DNA of 64,000 nucleotides from Streptomyces qaidamensis (GCF_001611795.1 NZ_CP015098.1:3906001-3970000); one strand, 5' to 3'. Counted from the first letter of the stretch, positions 24,136 to 32,950 are shown. The notes: generated by a model not told the origin, from the letters alone. Numbers and translations: made by a program.

Positions 24136-25056
24136 ATGCCCACCACACCGCACGACTGGAGCGCCTGGCACCTGCACCTCGGCACCACCGCCCGCGGCGC
24201 CCACGACCGCGTCCTCACGGACGTCATCGGCCCCACCGTCGCCGAACTCCCGCCCGCGACGCCCTGGTTCTTCATCCGCTACTGGCAGTCGGGCCCTCAC
24301 CTGCGCCTGCGCGTCGCGGACCTGTCCGCGGACGCGCACGCGCATGTGGAGCGGGCCCTGCGCGACCGGCTCGCCGAGGCGGGCCGGCTCGCGCCCGGCG
24401 AGGAACCGGTGGCGGAGGAGGCCTACCAGCAGGGCGCGTCCCGGCTGGCCGCCGCCGGGGAGACCGGCGCCAACACCACCGTCCGGGCGCTGCTGCCGCC
24501 CGGCGTGCACCGCGCCGGCTACGACCCGGAGTACGAGCGGTACGGCGGCAGCGCCCTGATGCCGGCGGCCGAGTCCCTCTTCCACCTCTCCAGCGAACTG
24601 GTCCTGCGTCTCGCCCCGCTCGTCACCTCCGAGGCCCGCCGCGCCCGGCTCGCCCTGCGCGGCACGCTGTCCGCCGCGGTCGCCCTCGGCGGCCCGGACG
24701 AACGCGCCCACTACTTCGCGCGCGGCCGGGACGCCTGGCGGGCCTGGGCGCGCGACGCGGGTCACTCCGCCGAGCTGCTGGACCGGATCACCACGGTCGT
24801 CCAGGACCCGGCCACGGCCGGTGTCGCCCCGGACGCACACGGCCCGTTCACCGGCTGGCACGAGGCCCTGACCGCCCACGCCGCCGAGATCCGGCGGCAC
24901 TCGCCGGTCCACCCCGGCATGATCCTCTTCTCGCACGCGCACATGCTCCACAACCGCCTCGGTCTGAGCCTGCTGGAGGAACTGCGTACCTACGCCTGGC
25001 TGTCCCACGTCTTCCCCGTGCCGGCGGCGGCACCGGGCCTGGCGCCCACGGGGTGA
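24136..25056 (+). CDS. SpaB_C-type glutamate-elimination protein (TbtC-like)
   Basis: A 306-aa protein of the thiopeptide-type bacteriocin biosynthesis domain, corresponding to the C-terminal part of LanB. It eliminates glutamate from glutamylated Ser/Thr, completing dehydration begun by the 870-aa LanB component. Characteristic blocks are WSAWHLHLGT, WFFIRYWQSGPHLRLRV (about 40-57), YDPEYERYGGSALMPAAESL (about 135-155) and MLHNRLGLSLLEELRTYAWL near the end. The ATG follows AAGGAAC, 40 bases after the dehydrogenase stop. It closes the maturation operon. Confidence 0.9.
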   Translation: MPTTPHDWSAWHLHLGTTARGAHDRVLTDVIGPTVAELPPATPWFFIRYWQSGPHLRLRVADLSADAHAHVERALRDRLAEAGRLAPGEEPVAEEAYQQGASRLAAAGETGANTTVRALLPPGVHRAGYDPEYERYGGSALMPAAESLFHLSSELVLRLAPLVTSEARRARLALRGTLSAAVALGGPDERAHYFARGRDAWRAWARDAGHSAELLDRITTVVQDPATAGVAPDAHGPFTGWHEALTAHAAEIRRHSPVHPGMILFSHAHMLHNRLGLSLLEELRTYAWLSHVFPVPAAAPGLAPTG

Positions 25057-25163
25057 TCCCCCGCGCCCGTGGGCGCCCGCGCAGAGGCCCGGCCGGATTC
25101 CCCTCACCGGCCGGGCCTCGTCGCTGTGTGCGACGCACGGCTCGTCCCTCCCGCACGACGGCG

Positions 25164-25225
25164 ACCCGCGCCCGCGCCCGCACCCGCACCCGCACCCGCA
25201 CCCGCACCCGCACCCGCACCCGCAC
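25164..25225. repeat. Hexanucleotide array (ACCCGC), ten units
   Basis: Ten consecutive six-base units ACCCGC or GCCCGC, with the last seven identical. It is noncoding, directly downstream of the maturation operon, and likely variable between strains. Confidence 0.9.
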
Positions 25226-25304
25226 AGCCGTACCCGGTGCACCGCCGTCCCCCGCGGGCCGCCGCTCCCCCGGGGGGCCGCCGCTCCCCGGGGCGACAAG
25301 CGCC

Positions 25305-25330
25305 GAGGGGGCCTCCTGGGAGGCCCCCTC
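25305..25330. terminator. Strong bidirectional hairpin terminator
   Basis: GAGGGGGCCTCC pairs perfectly with GGAGGCCCCCTC around a TG centre. It separates the convergent maturation operon and ABC transporter operon and lies 25 bases past the permease stop. Confidence 0.85.
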
Positions 25331-25354
25331 GATGGGGTCGGAACGCGCCCGGCT

Positions 25355-26188
25355 CTACTCGGGGCGCGGATCCCAGCGGAAGCTGCGCACGGCGATCAGG
25401 GCGCCGACGACACCCCAGGCCGCCAACACGGCCAGTTCCTTCCACTGGAAGCCGCCCTGGTGCGCGAACGGCGCGAGCATGGCGTCGTTGAACGGCTTCA
25501 CCGGGAGCAGCCCGGCGATGTTGTTCATGACGTCGGAGTGGATGGGGAAGTAGCTGCCGGAGATGAACACCAGCGGGAACTGGATGAACTGCACGACCGC
25601 GGGTGCCGCCTCGGAGTTGCGGATCAGCGAGGCCACGCCCACGCCGAGGGCGCAGAAGCTGGCCGCGCCGAGCACCAGGGTGAGCGCGAGGGCCGCCCAG
25701 TCGGCGGGCCACGGCACCCCGTACAGCCGTCCGATGCCGATGACCAGGGCCACGTCCACGACACTGACGACGACGCAGTGCACGAGCAGCCCCGCGAAGT
25801 ACACCCAGGCGGGCAGCGGGGTGGCGTGCAGCCGCTTGAGGACGCCGGTCTGGCGGCGCATGGCGAGGACGATCGCCAACTGGCCGTAGCAGGCGCCCAG
25901 GACGGATACGGCCGCGATGGCCGGCGTGTAGTACTGCAGTCCGCTCAGGCCGAAGAAGAAGTCCTGGCTCTCGCTGCCGGCGAAGACGGCCCCGAAGACC
26001 GAGATGATCACGATGGGCAGGACGAAGGTGAACACCATCGACTGCGGGTTGCGCCAGAACGACAGCTGCTCGTAGCGGATCTGGTGGGCGAGCAGGGCGA
26101 GGGAGCCCCGTTCGTCGGGCCGTTCACGTCCGGCGCGTTCGGCCCTTCGTGCGGTGGCGGTGGTCGTGGGGGGCAGGGTGCTGGTCAT
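25355..26188 (-). CDS. ABC-2 type permease (DrrB-like)
   Basis: A 277-aa membrane protein with about six membrane segments (VFTFVLPIVIISVFGAVFAG, YTPAIAAVSVLGACYGQLAI, LVHCVVVSVVDVALVIGIG, ALALTLVLGAASFCALGVGV and a final VLAAWGVVGALIAV) and the cytosolic loop MRRQTGVLKRLHATPLPAWV typical of drug-exporting ABC-2 permeases. The ATG at 26188 overlaps the ATPase stop by four bases. With that ATPase it likely exports the cluster product and gives self-resistance, as in DrrAB; substrate assignment rests on position only. Confidence 0.88.
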   Translation of the reverse strand: MTSTLPPTTTATARRAERAGRERPDERGSLALLAHQIRYEQLSFWRNPQSMVFTFVLPIVIISVFGAVFAGSESQDFFFGLSGLQYYTPAIAAVSVLGACYGQLAIVLAMRRQTGVLKRLHATPLPAWVYFAGLLVHCVVVSVVDVALVIGIGRLYGVPWPADWAALALTLVLGAASFCALGVGVASLIRNSEAAPAVVQFIQFPLVFISGSYFPIHSDVMNNIAGLLPVKPFNDAMLAPFAHQGGFQWKELAVLAAWGVVGALIAVRSFRWDPRPE

Positions 26189-27183
26189 CGTCGGCTCCGT
26201 CCGGGTCGGCGCCCTCGGCGGGCGGACGCCGCCAGGGCCGGTGTGCTGCCCCGCCCGGTGGACGGGGACGAGGCGTCCTGCTCCGCGTACGTACTGGTCA
26301 GCCCCAGGTAGACGTCCTCCAGGGTGGGCTGCTCGACGGTCAGCCGCTCCAGGGGCGTGCCCCGGTCCAGGGCCCAGGAGGTGAGCCGGTGCAGGGCGGC
26401 GGTCGGCTCCTCGGCCTCGGCGGTGACGAGGCCGTCCTCGGCGTCGCTGACCGGGATCGGCACGTCGTCGATGGCGGCACCGGCCGGCAGGGCGAACCGG
26501 ATGCGGGCGAGGGCGCTGTCGCGTCCGCCGATGGTGTCGGGCGTGCCCGCGGCGACGATCCGCCCGCCGGCGATGACGGCGACGGAGTCGGCCAGGGCCT
26601 GCGCCTCGTCCATGTAGTGGGTGGTCAGCAGGATGGTGGTGCCGGCGTCGCGCAGGCTCCGTACGACCTCCCAGGCTCCGCGGCGGGCGCCCGGGTCGAA
26701 GCCGGTGGTCGGCTCGTCGAGGAACAGCAGCTTCGGGTCGCCGATGACGCCGAGGGCGAGGTCGAGCCGCCGCTTCTGGCCGCCGGAGAGGTCCTTGACC
26801 TTGGCGTCCCGCTTCTCTTCGAGCCCCACGAGGTCGATGACCTCGTCGACGCCGCGCGGGGCCGGGTAGTAGCCGGCGTTGCGGGCGATGGTCTCGCGCA
26901 CCGACAGGTACGGCTCGACGGCGATGTCCTGGAGCACGAGCCCGATCTGCCCGCGCAGCCACCGCCCGTCGGCCTTGTCGCCGGGGTCGCGGCCGAGGAC
27001 CCGGACGTCGCCGCCGTCGCGGTGGCGGAAGCCCTCCAGGATCTCCATGGTGGTGGTCTTTCCGGCGCCGTTCGGTCCGAGGAGGGCGAAGATCTCGCCC
27101 TCCTCCACGGCGAAGCCGACGCCGCGCACGGCCTCGTGGTCCCCGTACCTCTTGAGCAGGCCGTCGACGGCCACCGCGGTCAC
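26185..27183 (-). CDS. ABC transporter ATPase (DrrA-like)
   Basis: A 332-aa ATPase with Walker A GPNGAGKTT (about 38-46), signature LSGGQKRR, Walker B LLFLDEPTTG and the H-loop TTHYMDE, followed by a C-terminal accessory region of about 100 residues as in daunorubicin-resistance type ATPases. It powers the permease encoded next. The GTG start has TGGAG upstream. It faces away from the divergent FAD monooxygenase gene. Confidence 0.9.
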   Translation of the reverse strand: MTAVAVDGLLKRYGDHEAVRGVGFAVEEGEIFALLGPNGAGKTTTMEILEGFRHRDGGDVRVLGRDPGDKADGRWLRGQIGLVLQDIAVEPYLSVRETIARNAGYYPAPRGVDEVIDLVGLEEKRDAKVKDLSGGQKRRLDLALGVIGDPKLLFLDEPTTGFDPGARRGAWEVVRSLRDAGTTILLTTHYMDEAQALADSVAVIAGGRIVAAGTPDTIGGRDSALARIRFALPAGAAIDDVPIPVSDAEDGLVTAEAEEPTAALHRLTSWALDRGTPLERLTVEQPTLEDVYLGLTSTYAEQDASSPSTGRGSTPALAASARRGRRPGRSRR

Positions 27184-27399
27184 CGCGGTCGCTCCACTTC
27201 TCGTTCGCGTGTCACCGCGTGCCTCCAGGTGTAGTAACGGGTGTTCTCCTTCCGGAAGTTAGGGCCGGTCGGGGGTGCGGCAGCAGGCGTGGCGGGGGTT
27301 TCGATGACGTCCGTCACGCAAGCGGCGACAGTTGTCAGCACGGCGGGGGCATGACGTTGCCGCCCGGGGGCGGGCGCCACATGCTCGGGGACACGACCG

Positions 27400-28728
27400 A
27401 TGACAGTGCGTCCACGTCGCCCGCGCCACGGCGGTGACGGACGTGACGCCAAGACCCGGAAGGCGGTCCCCGAGGTGCTGTTGGGCGAAGACACAGGAGG
27501 GCGGCGGCTGCCCGGGAACTCCGCGGAGCCGTCCGGCGGGGAGCGGCCGACGGTCGCCGTCGTCGGCGCGGGCATCGGCGGACTGACCCTGGCCGGCGCG
27601 CTGGGCGCGAACGGCACGCCGTACGTGATCCACGAACAGACCCGCGAACTGGCGGAGGTGGGCGCCGGCGTCCAGCTCTCCCCCAACGCGATCCGGCCGC
27701 TGCTGCGCCTCGGCCTCGGTCCGGCGCTGCGGGAGCACGGGGTGCGGATCGAGGCGATGGAGGTACGCGGCTGGAACGGGCGGCCCATCGCGCGCACGCC
27801 GCTCGGCGCCGACTGCGAGCGCATGTTCGCCGCTCCGTACCTGACGATCCACCGGGCGCATCTGCACGACGCGCTGCTCTCCCTGGTCGACCGGGACCGG
27901 CTGGGCCTCGGCCAGCGGCTGAGCGCGGCGGGCGAACGGCCGGACGGGACGGGCGTACGGCTCACATTCGACGACGGTTCGGTGCGCGAGGCGGACGTGG
28001 TGGTCGGCGCGGACGGCATCCACTCCACGGTCCGTGAGACGCTGCGCCGCGACGAGCCGGTCTACTCGGGCCTGGGTATCTACCGGGGTCTGGTTCCGGT
28101 GGACGCGCTTCCGGCCGAGGCCCGCGAGCGCCTGGTGCGGCTGTGGCTCGGGCCGGGCGGGCACTTCGTCGCCTACCCGGTCGCGTCCGGCACGTACCTC
28201 AGTTACGCCGCGACCGTGCCGCTGCCGTCCGACGCGCCGCCCCGCGAGTCCTGGTCCCGGCCCGGTGACCCCGACGAGCTGCGGGCGGTCTTCGGCTCCT
28301 GGACGGGCCTGGTCGCGGACATCGTCGCGGCCGTGGAGACGACCCACCAGTGGGCGCTGCACGACCGGCCGCCGCTGCGCACCTGGTCCACCGACCGCAT
28401 CACGCTACTGGGCGACGCGGCCCACCCCATGCTCCCGTTCATGGCGCAGGGCGCCAACCAGGCGATCGAGGACGCGATGGACCTGGCGGCCTGCCTCGCC
28501 GACGCACCGGCCGGGGCGATCGCGGACCGCCTGGCCCGCTACGAGTCGCTGCGCATCCCGCGCACGGCGGAGGTCCAGCGCGGCTCCCGTGGCAACGCGG
28601 GCATCCTGCACCTCCCGGACGGCCCCGCCCAGCGTCGCAGGGACGCGCAGATGGCGGTGCACGCGGCCCTGCGGGACCGTGCGGCGCTCTACGCGCACGA
28701 GACGGGCCGCAGCGTGGTTCCGGCTTGA
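27400..28728 (+). CDS. FAD-dependent aromatic monooxygenase
   Basis: A 442-aa flavoprotein of the salicylate / 3-hydroxybenzoate hydroxylase class. It has the FAD-binding [13 protein letters not shown], the DG motif [18 protein letters not shown] and the second FAD motif [18 protein letters not shown], then [14 protein letters not shown]. These enzymes hydroxylate, sometimes with decarboxylation, aromatic acids using NAD(P)H and O2. The first 50 residues before PTVAVVGAG are an unusual charged extension; the GTG at 27474, with GGAAGG upstream, may be the true start. A role on 3,4-AHBA or its product is plausible, but it could equally be a catabolic gene outside the cluster. Confidence 0.85.
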   Translation: MTVRPRRPRHGGDGRDAKTRKAVPEVLLGEDTGGRRLPGNSAEPSGGERPTVAVVGAGIGGLTLAGALGANGTPYVIHEQTRELAEVGAGVQLSPNAIRPLLRLGLGPALREHGVRIEAMEVRGWNGRPIARTPLGADCERMFAAPYLTIHRAHLHDALLSLVDRDRLGLGQRLSAAGERPDGTGVRLTFDDGSVREADVVVGADGIHSTVRETLRRDEPVYSGLGIYRGLVPVDALPAEARERLVRLWLGPGGHFVAYPVASGTYLSYAATVPLPSDAPPRESWSRPGDPDELRAVFGSWTGLVADIVAAVETTHQWALHDRPPLRTWSTDRITLLGDAAHPMLPFMAQGANQAIEDAMDLAACLADAPAGAIADRLARYESLRIPRTAEVQRGSRGNAGILHLPDGPAQRRRDAQMAVHAALRDRAALYAHETGRSVVPA

Positions 28729-28930
28729 CCCGGTGACCGTGCTCCCCCATTACGGCTGCGTCGAGGGCATACGCACCTTCGACCAGGGCGGGAGCGTGCG
28801 GCAGTCGAAGCGGACGGGCGCCACCATCGCGGCCGGGAACCACTTCGAGGCGTGGGCCCGGGCCGGAATGCCGCATACCTGAGTACGCGTGCTCATGACG
28901 GGCCCGGTGCCATCCCCCGATCCTGGTCGT

Positions 28931-29415
28931 ATGACTGATCGGGGAATGGTGGCGGCCGGGGCCGCGCTCGTCGGTGGTGTGCCTGTGGCCGCCTGGGGGC
29001 TGATGGGGCAGCAGAACCACGACGGGCTGCCGGCCGGTGAGCTCGACTACGCGTTTCAGCCGTGGGACATCGGGGACGGCGTGGCCGCCGTCGCCGGGGG
29101 CTCGCGCTGGTGCTGGCGGTGGCCGGTGCGGCGGTGCTCGTGCGGGGCACGCTGCGCGGGGCGATGGACCGGCGGTGGTGGGGGGTGCTCGGGCCGCTGG
29201 TGGTGCTCGGTCTCATGGTCGGGGTGGGGTGGCGGATCCTGACCGCGGGGGGCATCGGGGCCAACATCGGAGCCGGACTGCTGATCATCTTCGGTACCCC
29301 GGTCGCCGCCGGGCTGCTGCTGTGGGCCCTGGCCTGGGCGTTCTGGCTGGTCACCCAGCGCCACGGGCACGAGGGCGGCGGTGACCTGGGCGGTATCGCC
29401 TCCCGCGGGGTGTAG
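28931..29415 (+). pseudogene. Membrane protein gene with a frameshift
   Basis: From the ATG at 28931 the protein reads MTDRGMVAAGAALVGGVPVA and on to GDGVAAVAGG, then leaves the coding frame at the G5 run at 29096-29100. The next frame continues the same protein: LALVLAVAGAAVLVRGTL, two further membrane segments and GGDLGGIASRGV before the stop at 29413. One more G would restore a single protein of about 160 aa with four membrane segments. It is either a recent pseudogene or a homopolymer sequencing error. Confidence 0.75.
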
Positions 29416-29543
29416 CAGCGGGCCGGTCGTGGCCGAAACCGCACGGCAGGCGTCCGGCAGGCGGGGCAACGCCCGTATCGCATCGGGAAGTTCGCCTAGG
29501 TTGGGGGCCGGTCCCCCTTCCCCGCCCTCCAGGAGGCCCCACC

Positions 29544-30347
29544 GTGTCCGACGACAGCCTGCGTGATCGCATCGACACCTCCAAGCCGCACTCGGCCCGC
29601 TTCTGGAACTACTTCGTCGGCGGCAAGGACAACTACGAGGTCGACCGCGAGATCGGCGACCAGATCAAGTCGATCTTCCCGGGGCTCGTCGACGTGGCGG
29701 TCACGAGCCGCCGCTTCCTGGGGCGGGCCGTCGAGTACCTGGCCGGTGAGCAGGGCGTACGGCAGTTCCTGGACGTGGGTACCGGGCTGCCCACCGCCGA
29801 CAACACGCACGAAGTGGCCCAGCGCGTCGCTCCGGACTCCCGGATCGTCTACGTCGACAACGACCCCATCGTGCTGGCCCACGCCAACGCCCTCCTCACC
29901 AGCACCCCCGAGGGCAGGACCGCCTACCTGGACGCCGACCTGTACGACCCGGAGGCCGTCCTGAAGGCCGCCGCCGGCACGCTCGACCTCTCCCGGCCGG
30001 TCGGCCTGATGATCCTCAACACCCTGGGCCACGTCGCCGACTACGAGCGGGCCCGCGAGCTGGTACGGCGGCTCATGGCCGGGCTGCCGGCCGGAAGCCA
30101 CCTGGTGATCAGCGACAGCACCGCGACCAGCGAGGGCATGATCGCCGCGTCGGAGGCGTACAACGCGAGTGGTGCGGTGCCGTACCACGTCCGTCCGGTC
30201 GCCGAGATCGCCGGGTTCTTCGACGGGCTGGAGCTGGTGGAGCCCGGTGTGGTGAGGGTGCCCGAGTGGCGGCCAAGGGCTTTTGGTGACGCCGGTTTCG
30301 GTGACGGCGCCGTGGACGCGTACTGCGGGGTAGGGCGCAAGCCGTAG
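29544..30347 (+). CDS. SAM-dependent methyltransferase (Methyltransf_19 / DUF574)
   Basis: A 267-aa protein of the actinobacterial DUF574 methyltransferase family. It begins with the typical IDTSKPHSARFWNYFVGGKD, and the SAM-binding region includes QFLDVGTGLPTADNTHEVAQ and RIVYVDNDPIVLAHANALL. Substrate unknown; the family is strongly expanded in Streptomyces. The GTG at 29544 is preceded by AGGAGG. Confidence 0.92.
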   Translation: MSDDSLRDRIDTSKPHSARFWNYFVGGKDNYEVDREIGDQIKSIFPGLVDVAVTSRRFLGRAVEYLAGEQGVRQFLDVGTGLPTADNTHEVAQRVAPDSRIVYVDNDPIVLAHANALLTSTPEGRTAYLDADLYDPEAVLKAAAGTLDLSRPVGLMILNTLGHVADYERARELVRRLMAGLPAGSHLVISDSTATSEGMIAASEAYNASGAVPYHVRPVAEIAGFFDGLELVEPGVVRVPEWRPRAFGDAGFGDGAVDAYCGVGRKP

Positions 30348-30379
30348 GGCGTTCACCAGGTCCGGTGCGGCGTCGTGGG

Positions 30380-30411
30380 GCTGGTCGCGCAGTTCCCCGC
30401 GTCCCTGAGCG
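30380..30411. repeat. Single-arm Streptomyces dispersed repeat
   Basis: GGCTGGTCGCGCAGTTCCCC followed by GCGTCCCTGA matches one arm of the hairpin at 58522-58591. It sits in the 123-base gap after the methyltransferase gene. No second arm is seen. Confidence 0.7.
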
Positions 30412-30470
30412 CGTCACCCGTCCGGTCCGGTCGCCGCAGCCCCCGCCCGCCCCCACGCGATAATCAGGAC

Positions 30471-31154
30471 ATGCCCGCCCCTCCCTCCGTCCCCGAGCCC
30501 GCCGGCCGGCTCCTCGGTGATCTGCTGGCGGTGGGAGAGGCCTACTCCCTCGTCCTCGCCGGCGGATACGCGGTCCTGGCGCACGGGCTCCTGGAGCGGG
30601 CCGGGCCGGCCGTGGACGCCGCCACGGAGCACCCGGCCGCGATGGAGGTCGTCGCGGACACCGTGCGGACCGGGCTGGTCGGGCGGGGCTGGCTCGTGCA
30701 GACCCTGGAGACCGGGCCGCTGTCCGCCCAGTTCCTCGTCACCGACGCGGCGAGCGGCGTGGAGTGCGAGGTCGCCCTGCACAAGGAGGTGCTGTGGCGG
30801 CCGCCCGTGGAGACGGAACTCGGCCCGGCGCTCTCCCTCCACGACCTCGTCGGCACCCGGGTGCGGGACCTGGCCGACCGCGGACTCGCGCGCGACCTGG
30901 TCGACGTACACGCCGCCTCGGCCCGCTGGAGCCACCCCGAGCTCGAAGAACTCGGCCGCCGCCACGCCCCCGACACCTTCGACCTCACCGACCTCCACGC
31001 CCGGCTGACCGGCACGGACTGGCTCGACGACAGGGCGTTCACCGTGGCCGGCCTCGACGCCCCGGCCGTCGCCGGGCTGCGCCGCTGGGCCCAGGAGTGG
31101 GCCGACGACATCGCCGAACGCCTCATCGAGGGCGAGGCCCCGGACGAGGAGTGA
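30471..31154 (+). CDS. AbiEii-like nucleotidyltransferase
   Basis: A 227-aa protein resembling the AbiEii/AbiGii toxin nucleotidyltransferase fold: YSLVLAGGYAVLAHGLLER (residues 24-42) fits the GG loop, and SLHDLVGTRVRDLADRGLARD fits the conserved central segment with the following 'D-L-V-D' stretch. Canonical AbiEii proteins are paired with an AbiEi antitoxin; none is found here. The protein may have become a housekeeping nucleotidyltransferase. The ATG has TCAGGAC upstream. Confidence 0.65.
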   Translation: MPAPPSVPEPAGRLLGDLLAVGEAYSLVLAGGYAVLAHGLLERAGPAVDAATEHPAAMEVVADTVRTGLVGRGWLVQTLETGPLSAQFLVTDAASGVECEVALHKEVLWRPPVETELGPALSLHDLVGTRVRDLADRGLARDLVDVHAASARWSHPELEELGRRHAPDTFDLTDLHARLTGTDWLDDRAFTVAGLDAPAVAGLRRWAQEWADDIAERLIEGEAPDEE

Positions 31155-31199
31155 CACACACGCCCCGCACGTCGACAGACCGGTCGGTACCCTGACCCG

Positions 31200-31685
31200 A
31201 TGGGGAACGGGGCAGCCGGACAGGTGGGGGTCGTCGCCGCGCTGGTGCGTGCGGCGTTCCTGGTCGACGGTGTGTACGCGGAGGCCAGCCGGGCGTACGG
31301 ACTGACGCCGCAGCAGGGGCAGTTGCTGTGTGTGCTGATGTCCCGGCCGTACGGCATGAGCGAACTCGGCGAGACGCTGGGGCTGGCGAAGTCGGGACTG
31401 ACCGGGCTGGTGGACCGGACGGTGCGGCGAGGGCTGGTACGCCGGGAGGCCGACCCGCGCGACGGACGGGCCGTGCGGGTGGGACTGACGGACCAAGGAG
31501 CCGCGCTGGCCGGGAAGTTCTACGCCGAGACCTGCCGTCGTATGGAGGCGCTGCCGTCCGGGCTGAGCGGCACCGAGCGGGACCGGCTGGCCCGTCTGCT
31601 GTCGAGGGTCGTCGTGGACAACGAGGTTCCCGAGGTGTTCGTGGAGACCGCGACCGTCTCCGCTTCCGGCGGCTCACCCTCCTGA
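31200..31685 (+). CDS. MarR-family transcriptional regulator
   Basis: A 161-aa winged-helix protein with the MarR core: LTPQQGQLLCVLMSRPYGMS, recognition region ELGETLGLAKSGLTGLVDRT and the wing RREADPRDGRAVRVGLTDQG. MarR proteins usually repress nearby efflux or oxidation genes and release DNA on binding small aromatic ligands. It is convergent with an MFS exporter gene, with eight bases between stops. Confidence 0.9.
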   Translation: MGNGAAGQVGVVAALVRAAFLVDGVYAEASRAYGLTPQQGQLLCVLMSRPYGMSELGETLGLAKSGLTGLVDRTVRRGLVRREADPRDGRAVRVGLTDQGAALAGKFYAETCRRMEALPSGLSGTERDRLARLLSRVVVDNEVPEVFVETATVSASGGSPS

Positions 31686-31692
31686 GAGCCCG

Positions 31693-32871
31693 TCAGCGGC
31701 TCACCGCCCTCGGCTCCTCCCGCTTCGCCGCGCCCATCAGCAGCAGCGTCACCCCCGCGGACGCCACGGCCATCGCCCCCATCGCCACGGCGGGGGACGT
31801 CAGTTGGGCGACCGACCCCGCGAGCGCCGCCGCCACCCCCTGCATCGTGAGCATCCCCGCCGAGTGCAGACCCAGGGCATGCCCCGTGAGCCCGTCGGGG
31901 GTGAGGGCCACCAGTCGCTCCTGCTGCACGAGGCTCGCGCCGAACCCCACGGAGGCCAGCGCGACCGCGGCCGCCGCGAGCGGCAGCGCCGGACGCAGCA
32001 GGAACACCACGTACGGGGCCGCCAGGAGCAGCAGGAGCGGGAATCCCAGGCGGGAGCGCAGGCCGGATGGGAGCACGCGGCCCACCAGCACGTCCCCGGC
32101 GAGCATGCCCAGCGCGGCGCAGGCGAAGAGGGTGCCGGCGGAGTCGGGGGCGTAGGAGACGTAGAGGGATTCGCAGCCGACGACCAGGCCGTTGGGGATC
32201 CACAGGGCCAGATAGACCTGGCGGCGGGGCGGGGAGGACCAGAGCAGCGCGTTGGCGCGCCAAGTCGCCGCCACCGAGGGGCGGCCCGTCGTACGGGGCG
32301 GGCGGCGGGTCAGGCCGAGGCGGACGACGACGGCCGCCGCGCCGTACAGCCCGGCGGCGGCCAGCAGCGACAACCGCGGGGACAGCAGGGCCACGAGGGC
32401 GCCGCCGGCCGCGTAACCGGCGATCTGCATGACGCCGCTCATCATGTTGAACACCGAGCGGCCGAGCAGATAGCCGTCCTTGGAGAGGATCTCGTTGAGC
32501 AGGCCCCAGCGCACTCCCCCGCCCACCGACTCCACCAGCCCCTTGGCGAGGACGACCACGAAGAGCCCCCAAACGGGCATTGCGGGCAGGGCCAGGGCGG
32601 CGGTGGCCGCGGCGAAGAGCAGCGGCAGGGCCGTCAGGGCCGCGCGCGGGGGCAGCCGGTCGGCGGCGGAGAGCAGGAGGGTCGCGCCCAGCACCTGCAC
32701 CAGCGAGGAGCCGAACATGCTCACCGCGGACAGCAGCGGTGAGCCGGTCGCCCGGTAGACCAGGGTGCCCAGGGCCAGCCCGCCCATGGTCTGGGCGACG
32801 GTCTGCGCCGACGCGGCCAGGAAGAACGGGGTGAACTCGGGCGTGCGGAACAGTTCGCGGTAGCTGCGCAT
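31693..32871 (-). CDS. MFS transporter
   Basis: A 392-aa protein with about twelve hydrophobic segments, starting MRSYRELFRTPEFTPFFLAA, with the loop LLLSAADRLPPRAALTALPL where the MFS signature between helices 2 and 3 would be. It is probably a drug or metabolite exporter. It is divergent from the ArsR-type regulator; the gap contains an inverted repeat suited to regulator binding. Confidence 0.88.
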   Translation of the reverse strand: MRSYRELFRTPEFTPFFLAASAQTVAQTMGGLALGTLVYRATGSPLLSAVSMFGSSLVQVLGATLLLSAADRLPPRAALTALPLLFAAATAALALPAMPVWGLFVVVLAKGLVESVGGGVRWGLLNEILSKDGYLLGRSVFNMMSGVMQIAGYAAGGALVALLSPRLSLLAAAGLYGAAAVVVRLGLTRRPPRTTGRPSVAATWRANALLWSSPPRRQVYLALWIPNGLVVGCESLYVSYAPDSAGTLFACAALGMLAGDVLVGRVLPSGLRSRLGFPLLLLLAAPYVVFLLRPALPLAAAAVALASVGFGASLVQQERLVALTPDGLTGHALGLHSAGMLTMQGVAAALAGSVAQLTSPAVAMGAMAVASAGVTLLLMGAAKREEPRAVSR

Positions 32872-32909
32872 GGGCGGAGTCTTCGACGCCCTCTGATCGC
32901 GTGGTTATT

Positions 32910-32929
32910 GTTTCGCGCGGACGCGAAAC
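32910..32929. promoter_or_regulatory. Operator-like inverted repeat between MFS and ArsR-type genes
   Basis: GTTTCGCG-CGGA-CGCGAAAC is a perfect 8-4-8 palindrome in a 79-base divergent gap, with TTATTG just before it as part of a possible promoter. It is the natural candidate site for the ArsR-type protein encoded to the right. Confidence 0.65.
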
Positions 32930-32950
32930 CTCGCGAAGAGGGGGTGGGCC

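Larger units (their letters stand above)
25057..25354. other. Repeat-rich gap between maturation operon and ABC exporter
   Basis: This 298-base convergent gap has no gene. It contains the hexanucleotide array and the terminator hairpin listed separately. ORFs reading RTRTRTRT or GAGAGAGA are products of the array. Confidence 0.8.

Noticed and set aside
25164..25225. CRISPR-like array
   Set aside because: The unit is six bases with no spacers; it is a simple hexanucleotide repeat.
25053..25553. ORF with repeated RT residues, and matching minus-strand GA repeats
   Set aside because: Translation of the noncoding ACCCGC array and of the permease gene in a wrong frame.
28733..28882. A 49-aa ORF after the FAD monooxygenase, starting [20 protein letters not shown]
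   Set aside because: Good codon use but no ribosome site and no recognisable family; too weak to call without homologues.
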